A stretch of 64,000 nucleotides of DNA from Torymus aiolomorphi (taxonomy: Eukaryota > Arthropoda > Insecta > Hymenoptera > Torymidae), in NCBI GenBank assembly GCA_036365515.1, contig CM070874.1:216331442-216395441 (forward strand), written 5' to 3'. Made by a program: the position numbers and the translations under genes. The first letter of the stretch is position 1; each line of letters begins with the position of its first letter. A model generated the notes under the pieces. That model did not search any database. It worked only from the letters and a program-made list of their open reading frames with translations, and was not told the DNA's origin. Positions 22,549 through 32,521 of the stretch are shown here, one piece after another.

Positions 22549-23013
22549 TTATCGCGTTACCAAAGTCCTCGAGCACGGGTGCGGCGCTGAGAATCGTTGC
22601 TTGAACCCGCGAGCGGGTGAGCCTTTCTGGCTCAGGATGGTGAGATGATGGAGCAGAAAATTCGTTGACTCGGTCTTACCGGAACCGCTCTCGCCACTTA
22701 TCACAATGCACTGATTCTTCTTCTTCTTGAGCACGCAGTGGTATGCCGCGTAGGCTATCGTGGATATGTGCGGCGATATGTGCGGACCGAGCCTTTGATT
22801 CTGATAAAGATTCATGCACTTCGGATTATAAATTGGGTAGAATTTGAAGAAGTTCCGGGCAATTAGTATGCTGCCAACGTAGGTGTAAATATTGCCGGTG
22901 AGAAATCGACAGCTGGCAGAGATCCGGATACTCCTTATCATGCGGTTGATGCTTAAAGCGATTGAATTAGATTGAGGAACTGTGGATCCATGGAAAATCT
23001 GCTGTTTGATCAC
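22549..23013 (-). pseudogene. class IX myosin motor-domain exon fragment (decayed)
   Basis: The minus strand carries the start of a myosin head: [52 protein letters not shown] (P-loop [11 protein letters not shown] binding) and [14 protein letters not shown]. The LLHHLT.LSQKG block and the lysine run before QCIVISGES are, from memory of the family, typical of class IX (Rho-GAP) myosins. After GFKQ a one-base shift leads to the expected [13 protein letters not shown] segment, and before RFLTGN the frame is also disturbed. Several conserved residues are changed (for example NPF to RNFF). It is a processed or segmental fragment next to a minisatellite, not a working gene. Confidence 0.8.
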
Positions 23014-23192
23014 AGGTAGTCAGACGTAAAACCTGAAAGTTTTGCATTTTATTAGTTATGAATTTACTCATACAATTATTTGCACAAAAATTAAAATTTT
23101 TTTTGCTTCTTTAAATTAACTGGGCCACAAAATATTGTTTTTTTTTTTTTTTTTTTTTATTAAGGTAGTTCTCCTCAGACTCTCCAGTCAAA

Positions 23193-23634
23193 GCAGTGCT
23201 AAATATAGAAGTTACCTAAAATTAGAAAAAAACATAGTTGTAATGTGATTTATTTATTTAAAATGATAGAGATAGTCAATGTATTATAAATAAAGTGTAT
23301 TTGACATGACTAAAGTAACTTATTGTAAAATGGCGATATTTTAGAAACTAGATATCGTCACAACAAACATTTTTTATTATTTTTGGAGTAATGTATAGAG
23401 ACTCGTGAAGCGTTTCCATCATAACTAGTATTTCTAAATCTAAAATCAGTAAAGAAACAAAAAAGATTCCGGTAATTTATCAATAGTTGTTTGTAGTGAC
23501 AACATCTAGTTTCTACAATATCGACATTTTGTGAAAAAAGTTATCTTAGTCATGTTAAATACACTTTATAATAAATGAATCACATTACAACTATGGTTTT
23601 TTAATTTTAGGTAACTTCATCATTTAGCACTTAT
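23193..23634. mobile_element. fold-back (MITE-like) element
   Basis: The arm at 23193-23355 (aagttacctaaaattag..., tgtaatgtgattta...) is found inverted at about 23475-23634, with good but not perfect agreement. The 120 bp between is AT-rich without an ORF. It is a non-autonomous inverted-repeat element; the flanks were not resolved. Confidence 0.65.
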
Positions 23635-23859
23635 TTTGACTAGGGATGTCAAACTCAATTCTACGATTTGACTGACCCATAGATCGGTAAATTAGAAAAT
23701 ACATACTATTGATGAAATATGACACCAGCGCTATCTCTAGAAAATCCTAATAGATTTTAACACAGATGGCGCTACATATTTCGAGAATATTAAATATCTG
23801 TAGTATTATATGATACTATAATAATGATAGACATCTGTATTTTCTATGGTTCAAATCAA

Positions 23860-24340
23860 TATTTACGTATTTCGCCTAATTTTTTTACTGTAAAAAGATA
23901 TGCGTATTTCGCCTATACGCATATTTTTTTATTATAAACCATTATACGTGTTTCGCGAATACGTATTTCCTTTTATAAATAATTATGCGTATTTTGCGTA
24001 TACGCATTTTTTATTGTTATAACAGTGCGTATTTCACATATACGCATTTTTATTACAAATAATAGTGCGTATTTCACATATACGCATTATTATAAATAAT
24101 TGTGCGCATTTCGCCTATACGCATTGACTTTTATAAATAATTGTGTGTATTTCGTCTATACGCATTTTATTTTATAAATAATTATGCGTATTTCGCTTAT
24201 ACGCACTTTTCGGTATTAGTAATCGTGTGCATTTAGCCTACACGCATTTTATAATAAATAATTTTGTGTATTTCGACTATACACATGTTCTATTATAAAC
24301 AAATATGCGCATTTCGCCTATACACATTTCTTATAATAAT
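23860..24340. repeat. ~42-bp satellite with palindromic core GCGTATTTCGCCTATACGC
   Basis: About eleven copies of tgcgtatttcgcctatacgca joined by A/T-rich linkers (ttttataaataat) lie in tandem. The core is an imperfect palindrome (GCGTAT...ATACGC). The same family occurs at 33595-33840. Confidence 0.9.
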
Positions 24341-24439
24341 GAGATGCAGATTCGTCACTTTATTGAATAGTCTCAGTTATTATTGACATTTCAAAATTCA
24401 GGACGTCGCCTCGCATGATTGCATCTGCTTTCTTAAAAA

Positions 24440-24790
24440 TTGTAGTGCGCTCCGAAGATTTTTTTGTCCAGATGTCGGAACAGATCGTATGCGAGGTTTA
24501 AGCGTTCCAGGTGGACGTTGATGGAGTTTACCTGATGCGCTCCGTAGGTTTTTGTGTCCAGAGGCCAGGACAAATCGAATGCGAGGTCTAGGTGCTTCAG
24601 ATGGCCGATGATGGAGTCCGGAGTAGTGCGCTTCGTAGGTTTTTGAGTCCAGGTGAAGGGACAGGTCAAATGCAAGGTCTAGGTGTTTAGATGGCCGATG
24701 ATGGAGTCCGGGTGATGCGCTCCGTAGATATTTACGTCCAGGTGTCGGCACAGGTCGGATGCGAGGTGTAGGTGTTACCGGACGCAGCTT
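24440..24790. repeat. ~90-bp tandem repeat array (four copies)
   Basis: Copies begin at about 24443, 24534, 24625 and 24713 with the motif gcgctccgtagg. On the minus strand the motif reads ctacggagcgc. The spacing of 91, 91 and 88 bp is not always a multiple of three, so the open frame across it does not repeat in register. A related array in the opposite orientation is at 33970-34177 and continues after 39940. Confidence 0.85.
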
Positions 24791-25189
24791 ACTTGAGGCA
24801 GCTTGCGGATTGCGCGCACGGACTTTTGTAACCTGCGTAGTTTCTTTTGATGCCATGGTTCTACTAGCTGGTTCTAATAAACCAAACGGTGACAGCAGCA
24901 GCTCAAGTCTTGTTCATAATTTAATATTATTATTTTCAAAATATTGGCTGCATCTGAAATTTTGTTGCACGGTACTGCACTTTTTTGTACATATTCTGGA
25001 TGTAGTTTACAAAATTTCTACCAAGAGATAGTTTAGATTTGGTTTTTATTTTTTTGGTTGAGGGTTTAATTGTTTATTGAAATTTGAACAAATTTCAATG
25101 TTTTTATTTTTTTATTCAATCTAACCATAAAAAAATATCAATATGAAATCAAGTTATCTTTTGGTAGATTTTAAGTATTTGCTGTTAAA
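24791..25189. other. stretch without recognisable genes
   Basis: Low-GC sequence between the 90-bp repeats and the left inverted arm; nothing recognised. Confidence 0.5.
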
Positions 25190-26037
25190 AATATATGGGA
25201 TATTTCAGGTAAAGTCAGCAGCTCTAAATTTTAAAATCGCTCAAAACTCGTTTTCTTTTAGTTTTTTATGAACAGAAAATGTTTCTCAAATTTTAGATCG
25301 ATAAAAAAGCTATGCAACATTGAAAATCCATTTTTTTTGCAATTTTTTGTTAAAATCCAAGTTTATTCATTTTTTAACTCAAAATCTTGAAACTTTTTGT
25401 ATAGTACATTGATTGGCAAAAGGTTTGCATTTTTTCTGTAGAATGTGCCAGTATTTATTTTATGACCCTTTTTGAAAGTCTCTGATTGGCTGCTTCTTAG
25501 TATCCCTTCATAAAAGGATATTGTGGCTGCGGCCAAATATTCTTTATTTGACAAATTTTTTTGTATTCTTCTTCGAAAAACCTTCAAAATGCTTTTTTTG
25601 ATCAATACTGGTCGAGCAAAGGGAGAAAAGTTACAATTTTTTGAAATATCAAGAAAAATCCATAAATTCAATTTTTGTTAACATGATTAATGAAACTGAA
25701 TATTATTCATACATCTTATGGCATGGACCGTACCACTGAATTTTGTTAGAGCATCAAATAGAACATTATAAATATCTATTTTCAATAATATTAGACTTAC
25801 ACAATAAGCAATACCTAATTACGAATTAATAATAAGTTAAGCTATAGAGGTTAATTACTATAAAGCTGTCAAAATGAAATCAGGCAAAAGACTTATAATT
25901 TCATTCATAATTAGGTATCGCTTATTGTGTAAGCCTAGTATTATTGAAAATAGATATTTCTAATGTTCTTATACGTCCTCCATGATTTGGAACATATAAA
26001 AATTGGACGATAGGGAGGGTCAACCCTTCAAAACTAA
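25190..26037 (-). repeat. left arm of a large inverted repeat flanking the Penelope/Bel region
   Basis: Read on the minus strand from about 26035 (tttgaagggttgaccctccc) down to 25190, this matches 32527-33165 on the plus strand, apart from a short inserted element at 25766-25964. The arm contains an open frame (25671-25363) whose last 63 residues resemble the frame 32785-32976 of the other arm, with shared blocks such as GILRSSQSETFK and KINTGTFYRKNANLLPINVL. The conserved frame in both arms suggests coding origin, of unknown type. Confidence 0.75.
25766..25964. mobile_element. ~0.2 kb MITE inserted in the left arm
   Basis: Inverted ends of about 55 bp (aaatatctattttcaataat at the left; attattgaaaatagatattt at the right) surround a short AT-rich core. 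The right arm (near 32565-32582) lacks it and serves as an approximate empty site. An extra ~22 bp next to it in the left arm is unexplained. Confidence 0.75.
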
Positions 26038-26056
26038 AAAAAAAAAAAAAAAAAAC

Positions 26057-26122
26057 AACAGTTCACATTCTATATTCCAACGTTTCGCTGATCCTTGTTG
26101 TCAGCCTCATCAGGGAACTGTT
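26057..26122 (-). ncRNA. hammerhead-ribozyme-like motif of the Penelope-like element
   Basis: On the minus strand the order is helix I strand AACAGTTC (26122-26115), core CTGATGAG (26113-26106), helix II GCTGA...TCAGC, core GAAA (26086-26083), a helix III/loop region starting CGTT, then helix I strand GAACTGTT (26064-26057). Helix I and II pair perfectly, and both conserved core boxes are present. Hammerheads are known in Penelope-like retroelements, where they process the RNA. The base before the helix I 3' strand suggests a cleavage triplet ending in G, which a hammerhead does not normally cut, so this copy may be inactive. Confidence 0.75.
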
Positions 26123-26473
26123 TATTGAAAAAATTCAGATATAAATACAATTATAAATATCGTTGTCACAAGCGCTTTTTAAATGAACAACATTGAAAGA
26201 TAAAACTTACAATACTAATCTCAACAACATCTCAACCAGATAATTATCAAATTATTTAGTAGTAACAACTACATTGTCAAAAGTAGAAAGCCACATTGCC
26301 TCACGCACAGATGACTGAAATTCGGCTAAATTTATCTTCGAGTATATAAGCATTGCTCCCTATGTTATTGTCGAGTAGTATACAAACGCAATTTTACACA
26401 TATATGCGAGGAGGACAGTACAAACGTGTGTTTGTGTGTCTATATGTATACATATGTCGCGTGTAAAGTCACA

Positions 26474-26548
26474 TCATGTTTTGCATAGATTGATTAGTCT
26501 ATTGTATTGTGCATTCAAAAATTTTGTATCCTCATGTCTATTTATAGT
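26474..26548 (-). pseudogene. C-terminal end of the Penelope-like protein, cut off by Bel/Pao
   Basis: Directly below the Bel/Pao target duplication, the minus strand continues the reading frame of the GIY-YIG fragment from 32014. If the insertion and one ATAGT copy are removed, the two halves join in frame and run about 20 more codons to TGA at 26476-26474. That is strong evidence for insertion into a coding sequence. Confidence 0.7.
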
Positions 26549-26561
26549 TGTTTCCCAAACA
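26549..26561 (-). mobile_element. 13-bp remnant of the 3' LTR
   Basis: The sequence TGTTTCCCAAACA joins the first bases of the full LTR (TGTTTGAG..., plus strand 30995) to its last bases (...CCCAAACA, to 32013). Both ends keep the correct target duplication, so about 1 kb of the LTR was lost internally without touching the junctions. Confidence 0.75.
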
Positions 26562-26590
26562 TTCCGCCCGCCATCAACCGCCAGGTTGAT

Positions 26591-28140
26591 TTAATTTCCG
26601 ATTGGCACTGGCAAGATGGCGAGTTTTGCAATTGGGCGGGTGAGTTGAGTGGTGGCCGTCTTTATTGTTACAACTCTGGTGAGATTGTCAGTTCCAGGAT
26701 GAAGTTGAGTGACTCTTGCGAGTGGCCATTTGCTTGGTGGTGAGTGTTCATCCGTGAGTAGTACCATGGAACCCACTTTTATCTCATGAGAGGGATGATG
26801 CCATTTTGAAATTGATTGAAGCCGTTGAAGGTATTGAGTTGACCAATGCTTCCAAAATTGCTGAGTGATCCGTTGAATGAGTTGCCATTGGGAAAGCCTT
26901 GATTCCTTGAGGGTGAGTAAGCTTGGTTCAGGCACTGAGTTCAATGCCTTGCCGATGAGAAAGTGTCCGGGTGTGAGTGCATTTATGTCTTCTGGGTTTT
27001 CACTGAGTGGTTCTAGCGGCCGTGAGTTGAGTAATGCTTCTATTTGAGTGAGCAAGGTCACTGAAGCTTCAAAGATGAGTTGAGTGTCCCCAATGGTCCG
27101 TCGCAGGTGAAATTTGACTGATTTCACCACTGCTTCCCACTTGCCTCCCATGTGAGGTGCAGCAGGTGGCTTGAATATCCATTGGGTTCCCTCGTTGGCT
27201 AGTGAGTTGTACAAGATTGAGTTTTCATGTTGGTGTTGAGAGAATAGAGTCTTCAGTTCCCTTGCTGCTCCGATGAAGTTCGTTCCACAGTCTGAGTATA
27301 GTTTGGAGGGTATCCCTCTCCTTGAGGTGAACCGTCTATATGTCGCTAAGAAACCGTCCGTTGAGTAGTCACTGACCAGTTCTAGGTGAACAGCTGACGT
27401 TGAGAAGCACACAAAGATACAAATCCAGCATTTGTATGTTTTGGATCCACGTCCTTTCCATGAGTTAATGGTGATTGGCCCGGCGTAATCGATCCCAGTG
27501 TGAGTGAAAGGTGGTGATGGGGTGACCCTGGCCACGGGTAATTGCCCCATGAGTTGCTGAGCCCGTTGAGCTCGATACTTTGCATAAGTCACACACTTTA
27601 AAATATGCGACTTGACCGGTGCTCTGCCTCCGATTATCCAAAATTCCTGCCGAGTGTGTGCCAGAGTGAGTTGAGCGCCACCGTGCAGAGTTGAGAGATG
27701 AGCGTTCCGAATGATCAGTGTGGTGAGTTGACTGCTCCGTGGTATAATTGCTGGGTGTTTTGAGTGATGATCGAGTTGAGTTTTTTGAAGCCGTCCTCCT
27801 ACTCGAACAATTCCTGTTGAGTCTATGTAGGCAGTCAATCGGTTGAAGACATAGTGTCTTGGGACTTGAGAATTTTCCAGCATAGCAATTTCTGAGTGTA
27901 AATGAACCTGTTGAATTTTCTTGACCCGAAAGAGTTTTGCCTTGATGAGTAAATCCGTAGTGAGTTTCGATTCATGGTGAGTTTTCCCTTTAGCCTTAAA
28001 TCGATCACATGCGAGCATTACCCATCCAGTTATTCTTATGAGTTGAGTGAGTGATGAGTAATGATCGATGATGTCCCACATTTTGCTTGAGTTTGACTTG
28101 GCTGCGGTGAGTGTGACCTTAGCCCTCATTTCTGGAAGGT
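26591..28140 (-). CDS. Bel/Pao integrase with C-terminal domain
   Basis: The 512-codon open stretch contains the zinc-binding N-terminal region (HLSTLHGGAQLTLAHTRQ), where the second Cys of the usual CxxC appears as Tyr (CVTYAK). The core keeps D in HTGIDYAGP, D in LYSDCGTNFIGA and E in GGKWEAVVKS, an intact DDE triad. The C-terminal segment (ALTPGHFLIG, then W.RVTQLHPG.D..RVVTIKT) is typical of Bel/Pao elements. It ends 30 bp before the LTR remnant. The loss of a zinc-binding Cys and the missing RT make the copy non-autonomous. Confidence 0.88.
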
Positions 28141-28700
28141 TGGTTTCTTGGAAAAAGGTTGCTTAAGAAGGCCAAGCTGATTCTTCCTGGCAGAGCCAAC
28201 TTGGTCCATGCCACCATAAGTGATGCTCTCTGAGTTGACGATACATTTTTGTAATGTCAGTTGAGAAGACAAATGGGTGAGTTCGAATCCAGATGAGAAC
28301 ATCCACAATGTTGGGTGAGAGATTAGGTCCAGTATGCATGATGTCGTTGAGTGAGTTTCCATTTGTTGTGAGTGCGGAACCGTTGAATACTGCTCTGAGT
28401 TTTGTCGTTAAACTATCTACTCGTAATACTCAATGGTGAGGAAGATAGTAAGATGGTTTGGCGGAGATTTCCTGTTGAGGGATCTGCACCATGTGGCCCA
28501 ATTTGCAGTATTCATCCATGAAAGCGTAGTACCTTTCCTTGTAGATGCTTTCTTGATTGCATTTTGTGAGTATTCTCCTGAGGCACGCTTGAGCTTTTCC
28601 AAATGAGTGTCCAAGTACGTCTGCAGATTTTGTGAGAGGTAATCTGACTTGGTAACGTCCATGAGTATCTCTCGTGTGAGTGTCAACAAAGTGTTGTTCA
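28141..28700 (-). pseudogene. Bel/Pao reverse transcriptase remnant with large internal deletion
   Basis: The entry region of RT is visible (LRAVFNGSA, NDIMHTGPNL, then FSTDITKMYRQL with the first catalytic Asp). Directly after it, near 28235, the sequence jumps to LWWHGPSWL, a motif that in Bel/Pao lies after RNase H and before integrase. The palm with the YVDD-type box and all of RNase H are therefore missing. The frame also changes in this region. Confidence 0.75.
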
Positions 28701-29330
28701 CACAATGCTTCTTCCTTGTTGAGTTTGACTGCAGACGCTGGCGGTGGTTCTTCTTGAACCCAAAAGCGTGTGAGTAATTCCTGCAAATCTTCAGTGTTGA
28801 GTGAGGCCGTTGTATGATGGACTACCTTGGATTGCACAGCTGAGTTTGATGGACCTATTAGCAGCCAACCGAAAATTGACAATTGTGCGACAGGTTCAAT
28901 CGCACTCCTCTTTATTAGGTTCGGTTTGATGATTTGGCCGTAATAGTCCGCTCCGATAAGTACATCTACTGGTTGAGGTTTCCAGAATGTCGGATCAGCC
29001 AAGTTGAGGTTCTCTGTATGTTGCCACTGACGTTGCTCACATTCTTCTGATGGTAATAGTGTTGAGACTTGGCGTATAATATGAGCTGTGATCCGAAACG
29101 TGAGATTTTTGTAGATGGTGCGTAAGGTGATGAGCCTTTCCGAGAGTTTTTGTTGATTGCGTGCCACCAACTCCAAGGATTGGTATAGTTGAGTGTTGCC
29201 GCTTAATGTTGAGGAAATCCACAGAATCCTTGGAGATGAATGAGAGTTCCGAGCCTGAGTCAATGAGTATTCTTAATTTATGAGATGTCACCGGTGAGTC
29301 GTACCATGCCAATGCAGTTGCAAGTAAAGT
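28701..29330 (-). pseudogene. Bel/Pao aspartic protease region
   Basis: The frame 29312-29037 contains the protease triad ILIDSGSELSFI and the LGVGG segment. A shift leads into 29263-28430, with VDVLIGADYYGQI and SIFGWLLIGPS, motifs seen in Bel/Pao between protease and RT. It would mature the polyprotein. Confidence 0.75.
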
Positions 29331-29393
29331 GAGTTGAGGAGTTGAGTAATCATGTTGAGTTTGACCGTGATGTAAGATGATTGCGCCGTTGTC

Positions 29394-30903
29394 CTAATTT
29401 TGAGTTGATCCGGATGCTGAGTTGGTTTGAGTTTTCCTTTCAGGGTCTCTTGGCCCATGAATCATGGTGTGATGATTTCCATTGCAATGCCTGCACTTAT
29501 ATTGTGACTTGCAGTTCTTGGCTGAGTGCAGACCGAGGCAGTTATAGCACAGCAGCTTCTCCATTACAAATTTTCTCCGTTGTTGTTCAGTCAGCAGTTT
29601 GAATTTTTGACAAGCCACAATAAAATGCGAGTCACCACAATACGTGCATGGATGTTGAGCAATCCGAGGTGAGTGTGTCACCTTATGTGAGTCCTGCCGT
29701 GGTTGAGTTGGACCAGTGACGTGAAGACTCCTTAATGTCTTTGAGGTTTGAGTGTTAGCCGGCTTTTGAGTGGATGTTGGTGAGTCTGCTGCGATTTCCA
29801 ACGCACGCACCCGCGCGATCAGGAAGGACTCAAATTCCTCAAATGTTGGCAGCTCAGTGTTGGAAATTCGAGAAGTCTCCCATGCTTCTCGAGTTGACCT
29901 GTCAATTAGCCTTGACAGGCGATGAGCAAATATGCAGTCTCCTAGCTGCTCTTGCGGTACCAACATGTTGAGTGATTTCCGAATTTTTGAGATCTCCAAG
30001 ATCAATGTATTGAGTGTGACCGGGTTTTTTGATGTAACAGCAGTTAATTCAGATAAATGATCAAGCTGATCATTTAATAGCACCCGTTTATTTTCAAACC
30101 TTGTCACTAATGTAGTCCATGCAGGTGTTAGAGACTCATCGCTGAGTGAAAATTCTTGTATGAGTGTGAGTGGTGTCCCGCTGAGAGAACTGCGCAGGTA
30201 GTGTAGCTTCTCATAATTTTTGAGTCCAGGCCGATTCAGAATTAATCCAGAGAACATTTCCTTACATGAGGGCCACTTAGTATATGCTCCGCTGAATGTG
30301 GGCAGCTTTATTTCTGGCAGCTTGCTTAAATGAGTGTGTTGAGTTTCTCCGATGCTTGGTTGAGTGACACGATGCTTGGACTTCCAGTCTTCCTCCAAAT
30401 TGCTAACCTCGAACACAATTGTATGGTACGATTCATGGATCGACTTGTGAAAGTCTGCCTTGAAGTAGTCGTTGTCTGCGATGGCTGCTGGACAACTTCT
30501 CTATGAACGCATGATCCTTTTTGTATAAAGCGTAGAGCTCCTCAGCATCCTGCTTCCAAGTCGTTATCACTGGAAGAGTGGCAGTTTCCTTCCTAATCCT
30601 GATGTAAGTAATGATCCGTTCCAGTGAGTCAAGCCACAGGTACTGGGAGTTCACTTTGCAGAGAAAAGAAGCCGGAATTGACCCTGGAGATTTTGAGCGA
30701 AGCCTTATGTGAGTGTCAACCACAGTGAGTCCAGGCATGGTGAGTGGGCGGCTGCCAGTCCGCTTCACTGCCCCCTTCGTTGCAGCTGAGGTGGCTGGAG
30801 TCGCATCATCCTCTTTCTCCTTCTCGATGACATCCTCCCTTTCAGCAGCGACAGCGCCTGCTTGCTCCAACTCCTTGAAGTCATCCTGGTTTGAGTGTGC
30901 CAT
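29394..30903 (-). pseudogene. gag: Bel/Pao gag with zinc knuckles
   Basis: Two frames (30903-30433 and 30416-29394) are joined by a shift near 30480. The first starts at ATG 30903 and is acidic, then basic. The second contains the Bel/Pao Gag core LPEIKLPTFSGAYTKWPSCKEMF, shortened here, with FENKRVLLNDQLDHL, and ends with cysteine motifs CTYCGDSHFIVAC, CYNCLGLHSAKNC and CRHCNGNHHTMIH. It forms the particle and binds RNA. Confidence 0.82.
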
Positions 30904-30973
30904 GATGATAATCTGTGATAAATTTCCATAATGAGTGTTTATTCACTGGCTCGAGTCACACCACAGCATGTAA

Positions 30974-30991
30974 ATCCGGCTCGAAGGACCA
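30974..30991 (-). promoter_or_regulatory. Bel/Pao primer-binding site
   Basis: On the minus strand TGGTCCTTCGAGCCGGAT lies 3 nt inside the LTR end, complementary to a tRNA 3' end with CCA. I recall this class of site from other Bel/Pao elements; the tRNA was not identified. Confidence 0.8.
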
Positions 30992-30994
30992 AAT

Positions 30995-32013
30995 TGTTTG
31001 AGTCAGCCATAATTATATGTGAGTAAACATGCTGTGGGTGTTAAAATAAATTTAATTCACACACAGAAGTAAATTGAAAGTAGAAATTATATTCACAAAA
31101 GTCACTTCTTAAATAAATTACAAATTTGGTTCATAAATACATTTCAACGTCGACTAATAAATCCAAAATCTGTTCAATAATTAACATAAATTACAAAGGG
31201 AGTTTAAATTACATTTATTTGAATAAGTTGTAGGTGAGTAGTGTGTCAGCAATTCCAAAATATGAGTGCTGTCAATAATGGAGTAGTAGTCTCTCACTAG
31301 AGACAACTAACCTGTGATATTTGAGTATGTCTTCGAGTGTAATGAGATTGTCCGTTGAGAGTTCCTTGAGTTTTTCCTTAAATTCCCTCCTGGGCTCACG
31401 CACAATGAAGCTGTCAAAAATGAGGAATGGCAAACAATTGTAATTGAATTGCTGCCTTGAGTTTTGCTAATTCACACATGTTCACTGTTACACTTGCCGC
31501 CGGTGCCAACCCGTGGTTGGCAACATAACCTCTAGTATGGTGAGAGTTTTTACCTTGCAATAGAGTCGATTTTACTAATCGTCGTTGCACCTTGAGTATT
31601 GCGTGAGTGAGGACTGATGTGAGTTATCAGTGAGAGATTGAGTAGAGCCTGTTTGAGTTGATCCAGTGTTGAGTTGAGCCAGTGAAAAACTTGAGAACAA
31701 CCGATGAGATTTTGCAGGTGCGCAGCGGAGAGATGCTCCTCGTGGCACGGCTGATAAAAAAGAGAGCGAGGCCTTGATTCACTTCCTTCTTCTTGGTCTT
31801 GACGATTCACTTCGCGAATCAAACTAATTCCTCTCACATTTACATGTGAGAGCGCGAGAGAGACCGAAATAGCGCGACTATACCTTGTTAATCAGTGTAG
31901 CGTCCCGGCTGTTCCGCCGGGAGGCCGCGAGGTGCTGCCGCGCCGTGGCAGCGCTGTGAGTCGTGCCGAGCTGAGTGTAAACGCGGGAATTCAAATTATT
32001 GAATTCCCAAACA
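30995..32013 (-). mobile_element. Bel/Pao 5' LTR (1019 bp)
   Basis: On the minus strand it starts TGTTTGGGAATTCAATAA (with a GGGAATTC...GAATTCCC hairpin at 31985-32008) and ends in CTCAAACA just before the primer-binding site. ATAGT follows at 32014-32018. It contains a GC-rich stretch (31880-31980). The TGAGT enrichment extends through it. Confidence 0.8.
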
Positions 32014-32445
32014 ATAGTACACCCATTACTTTTTATGTGTAACATTTCTAAAATCCGTCTTTTATTAAAATTATGTTCTCTGTCTAATATTACAGTATTT
32101 TCCCAATCAAAACAATGATTGGGATTTTCAAAAATATGTGTGGGTACAGACATTAATTTTGTTAATACATAGGGCATGATCAATTTTTTCTACCGATTTT
32201 TTATGTTCTTGAATACGAGTTTTTAAGGAACGTTTACTTTCACCTATATATACGTTACTACAATTATCGCAATTAAATTTGTAAATGATTCCAGTCTCAT
32301 TCCATTTACAATTTTTATCTTTGCCTAATTTTATAATGTTATCCATTTTTTGGTTCATGAGGGGAACACAACGAATATTGTATTTTTTGAGTAGTTTAGC
32401 AGAAGTATAATAAAATTTTTTTTTTATTATACTTCTGCTAAACTA
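32014..32445 (-). pseudogene. Penelope-like GIY-YIG endonuclease region
   Basis: On the minus strand the frame passes from SAKLLKKYNIRC and NIIKLGKDKN to GIIYKFNCDNCSNVYIGES (the GIY-YIG core as GIIY...VYIG), then KTRIQEHK, and after a shift near 32165 HCFDWENTVILDREHNFNKR and ILEMLHIKSN. These are the blocks of the endonuclease at the C-terminus of Penelope-like retroelements; RT is missing upstream. The Bel/Pao element cut it at 32013; the remaining codons are at 26548-26474. Confidence 0.82.
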
Positions 32446-32446
32446 C
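32391..32446. repeat. perfect hairpin at the truncation point of the Penelope-like element
   Basis: TAGTTTAGCAGAAGTATAAT is followed, after a short A/T centre, by its inverse ATTATACTTCTGCTAAACTA. The start of the remaining Penelope-like frame is thus copied in inverted form, as expected of a target-primed template switch or fold-back at 5' truncation. Confidence 0.8.
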
Positions 32447-32521
32447 TATGCATATAATAACATTTATAATAATGCATAATAACATTTTTTTTTTATTATT
32501 AATTAATTTTTTTTTTTTGTT

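Larger units (their letters stand above)
26549..32013 (-). mobile_element. defective Bel/Pao retrotransposon with intact target duplication
   Basis: The minus strand reads LTR (32013-30995), primer-binding site, gag, protease, an RT remnant, integrase, then a polypurine stretch and a 13-bp remnant of the 3' LTR (26561-26549). Both sides are flanked by ATAGT (26544-26548 and 32014-32018), and the element sits inside a Penelope-like GIY-YIG frame. Most of RT and all of RNase H are deleted and there are frameshifts in gag and near the protease, so it cannot move alone. Its whole length is strikingly rich in TGAGT on the plus strand. Confidence 0.88.

Noticed and set aside
24398..24856. 152-codon frame on the minus strand
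   Set aside because: Spans four ~90-bp tandem repeats whose 91/91/88 spacing breaks codon register, so peptide repeats are not maintained.
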